From Pollenia angustigena (lineage: Eukaryota > Arthropoda > Insecta > Diptera > Polleniidae): DNA of 64,000 nucleotides. The stretch lies in NCBI GenBank assembly GCA_930367215.1, contig OV884059.1, positions 20,484,945 through 20,548,944 on the forward strand. The letters are read 5' to 3'. A model generated the notes under the pieces. It had not been told where the DNA came from. It ran no database searches and saw nothing but the letters and a program-made list of their open reading frames with translations. The stretch's first letter is position 1. Each line of letters opens with the position of its first letter. Positions 50,363-61,400 of the stretch are shown here, in pieces. Made by a program: the position numbers and the translations under genes.

Positions 50363-53288
50363 GACGACTAAATGTATTTTTGTGAATGCGAATTCTATTG
50401 TTTCGAGGCATCGGAGGCATTATTTGAATTTGTTTTTGTTGAGACATAAACCGGATGTGTTTTTAATGGCTGAGCATTTTTTGAATCCTCGCCATAGACT
50501 TGATGTAAAGGGGTATACAATTTATAGACGGGATAGGCAGGGTGGCCGCGGGGGTGGTACTGCCATTTTTATAAGGGACACCATTTATTCTGAGGAGGTT
50601 GTTCTCGATACCGGGGGTATAGAGAATACTGCTGTCAGGGTAAGGGGAATTAATGGCGATCTTGTCACATTTGTTTCGATGTATCTTCGACCGGGTACGA
50701 CTCTTGCGGCGTCGTTTTTCGATTCTGTGCGTAATCTTGCTGGGAATGGTAGCGTGGTCATTGGTGCGGATCTGAACGCTAGGCATCCTTACTGGGGAGA
50801 CCAGTATACCAATAGGAGTGGCAGTAACCTCTATGAGTTTTTATTAGGCTGCCCTGATCTGGACATTCATTTGACTGATGGGCCAACGAGGATCAATGCG
50901 GTTTTGTCGTCATATATAGACGTCTTTATTACATCTGTTGATGTGGCTACGGCGGCGGGTGGGAGACTTCGCACTCTTGACTACGAGTCCGATCATAGGG
51001 CTGTTGAGATGGTTTTTGACACATGTGAATACGTGGATCGTGAGCGTTCTCCCAGGTACGATTATGATCGTATGAACGTTGGGAGGTTCAGGGATACCTT
51101 GGCAAGGGACCTTAGCGAGTGTGAACTACCGATTAATCGGAATGTGACGGAACGTGACATCGATTGTTGTATCGAATCGATGAATGGTGCGTTTCTTAAC
51201 GCCATTGACCGATCTGTCCCAAAATTGCCAGCGGGTGGTAGGGGCATGAGAAAACTACCGCCAAATATACTGGGCTTTATAGCACAGAAAAAGAGACTCC
51301 GGCGAACGCTGCATGGCTGTGCGGACCCTGGACGACATGGTGTTCTTAGGGCCGAGATAAGGAACATGGACAGGATAATACAGGGTGCTATTGCTGTCTT
51401 CGAAAGGGACTATTGGGCGGAATATCTGGCGGGTATACGTCTGAATAATAGGACATATAGGTGTGTGAAATCTGCGGCAGGTTTAAACGTACGCCCTACT
51501 GTTGGGAGCTTAAATGTTCCTGGCACTGGGCTGGTATCCGATGACATTGGAAAGGCGAATTTGCTGGCGCAAACCTTTTTCCGGGGGCATCAGGCGGCTC
51601 AGGATGGGATGTCTACTCCGGTTGTGGCTATGGTGAGGGATACGGTCTCTTCATTGGATAGGACGACACCGCTGACCGAGTTTGGGCTGTCAATGACAGC
51701 AGACGGGAGAACTGTTGGCGGTACTGCTGTACACCCCTTTGTTGATGCGGCTATGGTTGGGATGGCAATAAGGGCAAGATCGAACAAAAGATCGAGCGGG
51801 GTTGATAAGGTACCTGATTTTGTGCTGAGAAGGACGCATACTGCGGCGTGGGAATTTCTCTCGACGTTGATAAACCATTGCCTGAACTTGGGATATTTTC
51901 CGAGGGCTTGGAGAGAGGCTTTGGTTGTTCCTATTCTGAAGCCGGGGTCTAGCCCGGAACAGAGTGGGAGCTACAGGCCAATTTCCCTGCTCTCGACGTT
52001 TGGTAAATTGCTCGAGTATTTTCTTTTACTCAGGATGAATGATAGGATTCTGGATGAGGGAATTCTTAGGGAATTTCAGTTTGGCTTCAGAAGGGGCCTT
52101 TCTACTTCTCATGCTTTGATGGTATTCTCGGACTACGTGGCTAGGGGACTGGGGAATAGATGCCCCACGATGGCTGTGAGCTTGGACTTTGCCCGGGCTT
52201 TTGACACTGTCTGGCACGATGGCGTGGTTTATAAGCTGATGACCTTGGGATTTGATGCGGGCATTTGTCGGATGGTCGATGGCTTTTTGAGGGATCGATC
52301 TTACAGGGTGAGGGTTAATGACACTCTGTCTGACACCGGAATTGCTTCCGCAGGAGTGCCGCAGGGCTCACTCCTGGGACCGGTTCTGTTTAATGTATTT
52401 GTAGCGGACATTCCTCAACCACCCGAGGGCATTCTTCTCTTGGTATATGCTGACGATATGTTGATTGCTTCTTCTGGTCCCAGAGCCAGGAATATAAATG
52501 GCAGGCTTAATGCGTACTTGGATACCCTTGGTCGGTATTTTAGGGATTGGAGACTTAATTTGAATATTGGGAAGACTGTTTCCATGATGATTAAGGGTAG
52601 ACGTAAGTTTATATATCCCAACTGTAGGTCGTATATTCCGAGTTTGAGTATAGGCGGGCAGCTGATTAGTGTGTCTGATAGGATGAAGTATCTTGGGGTA
52701 ACTTTTCATGAGAATTTTGAGTACTACCGTCATATTGACCGTGTATTGGCTAAGGCGAAGCGGATATACTCTGCGTATCAGTGCGTGCTTAGACGTAGGC
52801 GTGGTCTTAGCGAGCGTATACGTCTGTTGCTTTACCGACAGGTGATTCGTCCTATGGTCTCCTATGCCTTTCCATCTTGGTTTGGGATTTCTTCCGCACA
52901 GATGGAGAGGCTTAGGAGATGGGAGCGGTCAGTTCTGACAGCTTGTCTTGGTATGAGGCCAGAAGTGGGTGTGGATGGGATATGGCGGAGGCCTTCTTCT
53001 GTCAGGGTGTATAGGAGGATCGATTTTGGGAGGATTGATGGTTTTATGGTAGATTCGGCCTTTCGGTTTCTGGAGAATGCGCGTACGTTGGATAATCGGC
53101 TGGTGGCGAAATGTTTTGAGGAGATTAGAAATCTGGAGACCATTCAGAATTTAAGATACCTGTCCCCTGTGGACCTTTTGACTCTTAGGGAAGCGGGTCT
53201 TCTTTACGAGGGTGCAGATCTTCTATTTTACCATAGAAGAATTTATACTCTTGATCTGTATAATACTGTGTATAATACTGCGCAGTAG
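50355..53288 (+). CDS. Element D ORF2: endonuclease and reverse transcriptase
   Basis: 977 residues with the same domain plan: endonuclease GADLNARHPYWG (about 135-146) and SDHRA; reverse transcriptase YRPISLLS, DFARAFD, SAGVPQGSLLGP and YADDML near 698; no RNase H seen. It starts at ATGGCTAG, overlapping the ORF1 stop by 8 nt. The frame is intact, so the element may be active. Confidence 0.95.
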   Translation: MARTTKCIFVNANSIVSRHRRHYLNLFLLRHKPDVFLMAEHFLNPRHRLDVKGYTIYRRDRQGGRGGGTAIFIRDTIYSEEVVLDTGGIENTAVRVRGINGDLVTFVSMYLRPGTTLAASFFDSVRNLAGNGSVVIGADLNARHPYWGDQYTNRSGSNLYEFLLGCPDLDIHLTDGPTRINAVLSSYIDVFITSVDVATAAGGRLRTLDYESDHRAVEMVFDTCEYVDRERSPRYDYDRMNVGRFRDTLARDLSECELPINRNVTERDIDCCIESMNGAFLNAIDRSVPKLPAGGRGMRKLPPNILGFIAQKKRLRRTLHGCADPGRHGVLRAEIRNMDRIIQGAIAVFERDYWAEYLAGIRLNNRTYRCVKSAAGLNVRPTVGSLNVPGTGLVSDDIGKANLLAQTFFRGHQAAQDGMSTPVVAMVRDTVSSLDRTTPLTEFGLSMTADGRTVGGTAVHPFVDAAMVGMAIRARSNKRSSGVDKVPDFVLRRTHTAAWEFLSTLINHCLNLGYFPRAWREALVVPILKPGSSPEQSGSYRPISLLSTFGKLLEYFLLLRMNDRILDEGILREFQFGFRRGLSTSHALMVFSDYVARGLGNRCPTMAVSLDFARAFDTVWHDGVVYKLMTLGFDAGICRMVDGFLRDRSYRVRVNDTLSDTGIASAGVPQGSLLGPVLFNVFVADIPQPPEGILLLVYADDMLIASSGPRARNINGRLNAYLDTLGRYFRDWRLNLNIGKTVSMMIKGRRKFIYPNCRSYIPSLSIGGQLISVSDRMKYLGVTFHENFEYYRHIDRVLAKAKRIYSAYQCVLRRRRGLSERIRLLLYRQVIRPMVSYAFPSWFGISSAQMERLRRWERSVLTACLGMRPEVGVDGIWRRPSSVRVYRRIDFGRIDGFMVDSAFRFLENARTLDNRLVAKCFEEIRNLETIQNLRYLSPVDLLTLREAGLLYEGADLLFYHRRIYTLDLYNTVYNTAQ

Positions 53289-53673
53289 AATAATGTATGT
53301 CCTTTTGTAAATATCTTTTGTAAATAACTTCTGTAATTAGTATTAGGTCTTAATTTTAGGTAGCTTTAGGTTGGATTTTTTATTTATTTTTTATTATTTA
53401 TTTATTATTTTAGTTTCTTATTTTTTAGCTTGTAAGTATCTTTGATATAGAGTGTCCTCTTTTAATCCCTTTTTTGAGGAAAAAATGTAATGTTATGGAA
53501 AAGTAGTGTGTATTAGTGACTCGGATCATCCGAAATTTAAAGATTTTTTATTTTTGAAGTCCTTGGAAAATCAATTAGATGTAAGGAAAATGTAATATAT
53601 TTTAAGTTTAGATATTAAGCATATTTAAACTTTGTAAGAAAAGAAATTTTGGGAAAATAAAACTTGAACTTGA
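53289..53673 (+). other. Element D 3' UTR and repeat tail
   Basis: T-rich block, then a tail of two ACTTGA repeats directly after an AAATAAA string. The general form matches the other elements although the repeat unit differs. Confidence 0.8.
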
Positions 53674-54123
<450 letters not shown>

Positions 54124-54192
54124 GATATTACTCGAAAAAAGAAGAAAAATACTGTATGACCATCATCGCATATCAATTGAAAATCAACAAAC

Positions 54193-54208
54193 CGTCCTTT
54201 TCAGGACG
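54193..54208 (+). terminator. H2A mRNA 3' stem-loop (unit 5)
   Basis: CGTCCTTTTCAGGACG, 70 nt after the stop codon. Confidence 0.92.
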
Positions 54209-56714
54209 ACAAATTTTTTTTTAAAAGAGAACATATTTTTGTTAACCAAACCCGAAATTTGTTATTTTTGTTGCTACAAAATATTGAATTTTTGCACAAA
54301 TTTTTTTCTATTGTTGTGGATGAAAATAAGAAAAATATGAAAGTTAAAATCAGCATTACAATATGGAATTTTTATTGGTCATTCTTTCACAGTCGATTTT
54401 AATCTAAGATGATTGGCATTTCTAAGAATAACTAAACATTGTTATTTTATACGAGTAAACGATGCGTTTCGTGTGTATGAATACGAAGGAATTCGTATAC
54501 AAACGTACTTACGTAGATATGTAAATCAATCTGATTCCTTTACACTCAATATAGTATATATGTATATATATATATTTTTTTCTTTTAAATTACTATATGT
54601 AGGTATATTAAACAGAAATATAAAGAGGAAATAGGTATCCCTGTATAAAAATTACTTTTTTATATTGCCTACTGGACTAATTGCTATAGGTATTTCTTTT
54701 TATTTAACTTGTTTAAAATAAAACAGCATAGGTACATTTTTTATTAATAATTATCTAAGCCAAAACTAAGCATTTTCCATAAAAAAAATATAAATTTGTA
54801 TAAATAAAACACCGTTGGCTAAACACTCTTTCTTTGATACAGACAATCAAAGCAACAAGACAATGATCTTGTTGTTATTGTATTTTTCTACGAAGCCAGA
54901 ATTTACTTCGTGTTTACATCGTCTAAGGAATTGGTATGTATGCACATTTTGTTTTTGCATTAGTTGCCTACATACTTCTTTTATTTTTCAACGTTTTATT
55001 GTGTGTAAATTTGTTTGTGTTTCTTTACGATTGTACCTAGCAAGCTGGTTTTCATTTAGTTTATTAGTTATTTTGGCAGATTGGAAAAATTTGACTTTTA
55101 ACTTGAGTTTTATTTCAAAATTTTAATATTTAATTTTATAAGGCGTTAAAGAATTTATAAAAAGAAAATTTTATAGAAATAATTAAAGTTAATTTTATTT
55201 TGAGTTACAAAAATACGTACATACCTATGTATGTATTTATTTATACAATTTTGTTCAATTATTTAATGAAAAATATGTATGTTTATGTTATTTTAAATTA
55301 AAATAAAGAAAAATTTATATACAGAATATTTTTGTATTTAAATACTTTTTTACAGCTACTGACACAATAACGTACCTATTTCAAAATGTCTCCCTTATTT
55401 TGAGTTTTTATTAAACATACATACATATATAGGTATGCATAGGTATGTCCGTAAATTTAATTTTCTTAACAGCTGCTTAAAATTTCTTATCCATTTTAAT
55501 TTTCACTTGAAAAAAAGACATTCGTTTTATACCTAATCATCCCTTTTACACAAACAAAATCCGTTTATTACGTTTACTCATTTAAACATTGGTATATTTA
55601 TTGTTGTTATTATATATACATACATACATATATTCTTAATTGCAAATTCCCTGTATGTACCGAAGACTTAATATGTAACATTTTGTCCGCTTTATAGCAT
55701 ATGTTTTTGCTGTTCTTGTTAGAAACTTAAAAAATGTGAAGATTATTTCTATATTTAATGTAAATCAAGAAGAAGAAAAACTAATTATGTAGAAGTAATA
55801 AAATGTTTATGTAATTTATTTATAAACTTTATAGCATAGCATTCAATAAAAAGTGTACGAAACTATTTTTATTAACAAAAATATATAATTTGTTGTCTTT
55901 TAACAATTTCTGAACAAATGTGCATATAAATTTAACAACAAAATATACCTATTTAATGTACATAAGTACATTTAAGATATTTTATTTAAAAAAAAGGTAA
56001 AGAAAATTATAAATAATTGAAATTTAGCTCATAGAATAAATTCGAAAAATAAAAAAATGTTTAAAATAATATAAAGTAACATTCGAAAGAAAATAATTCC
56101 CAGTTTCTATTTGCGAAAATTATAAATTTATTTTTAATTTTCTTAAATAACAAAAACATACTACGTGTATGAATAAAAATGATTTTCATACCACAATTAG
56201 TGCTTGAAGGAATAAAATGCATAAACAAAACCAAACCAAACTAATGAAATTGCGTAATTTTAAAACATAAAATAATTTAAAATTCTAAATAAAACCCAAA
56301 TTTAGAAATTAACAACGAACTCTTTCAAAAATATCTTTAGTGCAATAATTATTTTTGGTATGGCAAAAAAATCGATCTACTAACTAACTTCGTATATTTA
56401 CGAACAAAAATATTTTCTCGGGCAAACAAAATAAAATCTAAGAACAAATAGATCTGGTACCAAAAATTCAACATCTCTTTTTAAAACGGGTTTTGTGGTC
56501 CGCTTACTACTTTTATATTATCTAGAAATTTAATTAAAAAACCAAGGACCCGAAAAGTTCTTTTTTTATTTTGTTTCTAAAAAAATATTTATTGTGCAAG
56601 TTAAAAAAATTCTACAGTTTACAGAAAATAAAAAATTTCTAAAATAGCATTGAAAAAAAGCCGTCGAAAAAAATAAATAAAATGAAGTTTTTAAAATAAA
56701 ACGTTTTCTAAAAA
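54209..56714. other. Long AT-rich spacer after unit 5, interrupted at its right end
   Basis: Same spacer family with the relic histone 3' end at 56454-56501. Private features are an insertion of about 75-80 bp near 55780-55853 and about 20 bp near 56573-56592. The spacer sequence stops at about 56714, about two-thirds of the way along, at the BEL/Pao element. Confidence 0.85.
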
Positions 56715-56759
56715 ACTTTTGTACCTATAAAAAAATTCAATTTAAAAAACTTCTGAAGA

Positions 56760-57018
56760 TGTTTAAGTGCAAATGTCGATTAGTGCTTTATGCAAATATT
56801 GTAAAGTGTAAAATGAGAGTAGTTTAAGAAAAGCTTTTATTTGTAACTTGTAGCTTTGATTTGTAACCTTTGACACCTTCTTGTAACTACAAAACATACA
56901 AAATTGTCAAGGTTTAGTTCTCAACAGTACGCTCAAGTAAAAGGTTAGTATAACCGACAATAAAGATACCTATATTTTTACCCCATTTAACCCCCCGTCT
57001 TTTTCTTCCATTGTTATC
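56760..57018 (+). repeat. Probable 5' LTR of the BEL/Pao element (limits uncertain)
   Basis: The stretch begins TGTTTAAGTGC, contains AATAAAG (56979) as a possible poly(A) signal, and is followed by TGGCCGGATCC (57019-57029), a possible tRNA primer site, and further on by TGGTCCAATCGACCCGG, a type of string I associate with BEL leaders. Without the 3' LTR neither boundary can be proved; the true left end could be at 56715. Confidence 0.4.
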
Positions 57019-57029
57019 TGGCCGGATCC

Positions 57030-58406
57030 TTTTTCGCTTTACACCCCATCATTTTTTGGTCCAATCGACCCGGATAAAAGAAGTGAAACCAATCATAAGA
57101 GAAAAGCCAAATATTGGAGGAAAAACATAAAGTTTTAAAACGACCCCCCAGGATCTACAAGCAAATCTCGTGGATCAAATACCAAATAAACCCCCCGAAA
57201 ATACCCAGATATTTTATATCAACAACCTTCAGCTCATCGGTAATATAATCAGCAGCAAAAAGTAAGTTTTTAATAACTTTAAATTCCTACAAAATAAATT
57301 AACATTTCAAAATATAAAAAAGAAGAAATTTTAAAACAACAAAAATAGTGCATTCACATTGAAAATAATAAAAAATTATAACAACAATAACAGTGCAAAG
57401 CAAATAAAGCTACATATGAAAAATATATGTAAGTAAAAAAAAAAACACAGTTAATTTTGTGTAAAATAAAAATTCCCTTGCTAATAAGGAACGAAATCCA
57501 CATCTCAAAACCATTCATTTATTGAGTGCAAAATAACTTTAAATATCGGTGAGTGTAAGATAAGAAAAAAGCAACATAAGCTGAACATTTACAAGTGATC
57601 AAACCGAGCATAAAGCTTTAAAATAAATCTTTGTTTCGTTAACAACCTACAACTGTAAGGTTGGATCAAACAAAATTAATTTTTGGTTACAGCAAACCAC
57701 TCAACATCAAACCCCAACCAACATCCAACCCCACGCAACTTGAGATACAAATAAACACAACAAGTGTGATCAAAGAGCTTTTAACTCACAACTGAAAATT
57801 TAATGTAAACAAACGAAAACAAAAAATAAAGGAAAAAAAAGCGAATAACAACAGTTGTACATTTGTTTATGTGTATCTTGGAATCCTTGAGTTTGATTTT
57901 GTATCTACAAGCCGTGATTTATTTTGTTTTCATTTAATTTACACCGTTTCTATTTAAAGTTATTTTTAACCGAATATAAATTAAATAAATAAAACTTAAT
58001 TTTGAAAATAAAGCTCAATGCAATAAATACCAATTTTTACAACAACTCAATATAATTTTTTGAGCCAATATTCACATTCGAATTACATATTTAAATTTCA
58101 ATTAAAATTAAACTGTTAATCACTACCTATACCGGATATTTGCTTTGCACATTTCTCAAATAAAAATATCTTAAACTATAAAATAAAATTATAAGTATTT
58201 TTTTTAAATAAATTTATAAACTAAATAAATACGTTCATACATACGTAAATTTTTACTGCTCGAGTTGTAACTGTGTCTTGAGGATAGTAAGCTGAAAGTT
58301 TTATTCAATATTTGTTACCATCGATCATTAAATTTGCAATTTTACCGACTCGTAAAGGAAAATTTAATCGATTCGTAAGAGTGTCACTATAAAAAGGCCC
58401 TTATAT
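57030..58406 (+). other. Long untranslated leader of the BEL/Pao element
   Basis: About 1.4 kb without a credible ORF, A-rich and with several GGTAAT/AAGTAAG strings that could act as splice donors. I see no gene in it. Confidence 0.6.
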
Positions 58407-61400
58407 TTGTCCTTAAATTTTAAATTTGTTATTCAACTATATTTTAAAATAATTCAGAGCATTATGTCAAGACTTGACTCATTTATTCGCGCCTCAGATC
58501 GCGTAGTAGAGTTCCAATCTTACTTTGAATCACTTCCCTCTGACGCTCACTCGGTACATACCTTAGAAATACATAAGGATGAAATTGTTCGCCTTTGGTC
58601 AGATTTTAGGTCATGTTACGATGATATTCTTAATAAATTTCATGAGTTAGAAAAGGACGTTGAACTGGAGACGCTAAAATCGCGTTTTTACTCAACTTTC
58701 GAAGCCCATGTTAAAGTTTTATCGAAGTCAAATGAACTTTTAGATGCCCTTTGTCAGAAGGCTAGTCAAAATACTCCCTCAAACCCCAATTCTACCCCAC
58801 AAATTAATTCTACGAATCATATTTCATTACCACCCTGTGACACTGAAATATTTTGTGGAGACTATCAGTCATGGCCAACATTTCGTGACATGTTCACGGC
58901 CTTATACCGAAACAGCACACGATTATCTCCGGTTGAGAAAATGTGTCATCTTTTAAAAAAGACACAGGGGGAGGCTCGCGAATTACTCAGGACATGTCCT
59001 ATCACCAATGATGGGTTTGAAATGGCATGGCAAAATCTCGTAAATCGATACGAAAACAAACGTATATTAATTAACGCACAACTGAAGATTCTTTTTAACC
59101 TATCCCCAATTTCTAAAGAAACCGGTAGTAATATAAGGCGTATTCAACGTACCATTAATGATTGTGTCACTAACCTCACACTGCTTCAAATTGATACTGT
59201 AAATTGGGACACTATATTTGTTTATATTTGTTCTACGTGTCTACCCGAAATCACCCTTAGCCTGTGGGAGCAATCCCTGCCAAATAGCACTGATCTGCCA
59301 ACGTGGAAACAAATGGACAGTTTTTTGACTTCAAGATGCCAAACCCTAGAGTCGGTGGCTGATATTCGAACTACTTTAGTCAATTCTAATTCCTCGTACA
59401 ATAATAAAAAGCCTAATTCGTCGGACCCAAAGAAACTTAAAAGCTACCGCACCAGTACTAGCCATCCTAACGATAACCCCGGGAAATGTACTCTTTGTCC
59501 GAATACTCACCCGCTTAGATTATGCCCTACATTTCTTGGTTTACCCGTGGCGGAACGGTTTTCAATCGTTAAAAAACAAAAGCGTTGCACAAATTGTTTG
59601 GGAATCTCTCATGAATTCAAAAACTGTAAAAGTCAATATGTGTGTCATATATGCAAACAAAAACACCACTCCTTGCTTCATAAAACCGAAACGGTTTCAA
59701 ATATAGCTGAGTCACAACCAGTTCCTCGTAATGTAGCCCCAGCTCTTAATAAAAATGAGAATAATTCTCACAATATAAACCCCCCTCAGACTTCAAGTTT
59801 GAACTTAAACCCCAGCACTTCTGCTCAAGCGGCTATACAAATGCGGCAATCGTACTCTACTCAATTACAGTCCACTTCGAATTCTACAGTTTTACTTGGA
59901 ACTGCCCTTGTCGACATTTATTCGAATGATTTGAAAGTTACGGTGCGGGCTCTAATCGATTCTGCATCGGAAGCTACCTTTATATCTAAAAGGCTACAAG
60001 GTAAACTTTCATTGGAATCCCGATCTTCACAGACACAAATTCATGGCTTAAATGAGGCTCTGACGGCTATATCGACTCAGAGGTGCTATATTCAAATCGG
60101 TTCTCCTATCGACAGCTCTTTTGAAACGCATGCAGATGCGTTTGTGGTGAAAAAACTAACCGGACACCTTCCATACTATCCTTTATCGGCGCTTAAGATT
60201 GGCGAATTTGCAGATTTGCAAATGGCAGACACACATCTTCATAAATGTTCTGAAATTGATATACTACTCGGTGGTGATTTATACCCAAAAATTATTAGAA
60301 ATGGTATGCGTTGGAACCATAGCCAGGCATTAGTAGCACAACAGACAGTCTTCGGATGGATTGTTACAGGTCGAATCAGTGAGCGAACCTGTGTAGAATC
60401 TGTCTCGTCCTTTTATAATGAAATAGCCCTAAATCAACAATTGCAAAAATTTTGGGAACTTGAAGAAGTGTCAAAAAAGCCTCGGTTATCTGAAGAAGAT
60501 AGTTATTGTGAAAGATTTTATAAGTCCACAACATATCGTTTAGAGAATGGACGTTTTGTAGTCTCCTTGCCATTTCGTTTGGAATATCCAGAGAACTTGA
60601 ATATCGGTTTTTCCCGTCATATCGCCTTAGCGCAGTTTCTTAGAAACGAATCAAAATTAATTAAAAATCCCCCATTAAAATCTGAATATGATCACGTGAT
60701 TTCTGAATATGCGGTCTTAAAACAAATGACAGCTGTCATCCCATCTGATACCAACAACACATATTACTTACCCCATCATGCGGTTTTAAAACCAGACAGT
60801 ACTACCACGAAACTACGTGTAGTTTTTAATGCGTCTAGCCCTTCATCAAATGGAAATAGTCTCAACGATCTGCTTTACCCCGGTCCAATTTTACAATCTG
60901 ATTTGACTATACTTATTTTACGTTGGAGACTTTTCAGATACGTTTTCAATGCTGACATTGAAAAGATGTATCGTCAGATAAGCGTTAATCCGAACCATAC
61001 CCCATTTCAAAGAATAATTTTTCGAGATTCACCTCAAAATAACCCCCAAGACTTTGAGTTAAATACAGTCACTTTTGGTGTTAACTGTGCCCCCTATTTG
61101 GCGATCAGAACGCTTCTCGAATTAGCTCGCATTTCTGAGAAAACTAACCCTGTTGCGTCTGAAATTCTACGTAACAATATGTATGTAGATGATGTTTTAG
61201 CCGGCGCTCATACAATTTCTTCCGCTGTAAGCGCTAGAGATGAACTAACCAAAGTTCTTCATTCGGCTGGATTTTTTCTGCGTAAGTGGACGGCTAACAA
61301 CGAACATCTGCTGAAAGGTATTTCCCCCGATCATCTATTAGATGCTGAATTTTTAAAGCTATCAGACTCTTGTACCACTAAAACCTTAGGTTTACGCTGG

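Larger units (their letters stand above)
48458..53673 (+). mobile_element. Element D: full-length non-LTR retrotransposon in the H2A promoter of unit 5
   Basis: A 5.2 kb element on the plus strand, in the same direction as H2A, flanked by a perfect 14-bp duplication GCGAAAAACTTAAA (48444-48457 and 53674-53687). It has a 345-bp 5' UTR, ORF1, ORF2 and a 3' UTR ending AAATAAAACTTGAACTTGA. It is a third lineage, clearly related to A and B but more divergent. Both ORFs are intact. Confidence 0.95.
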
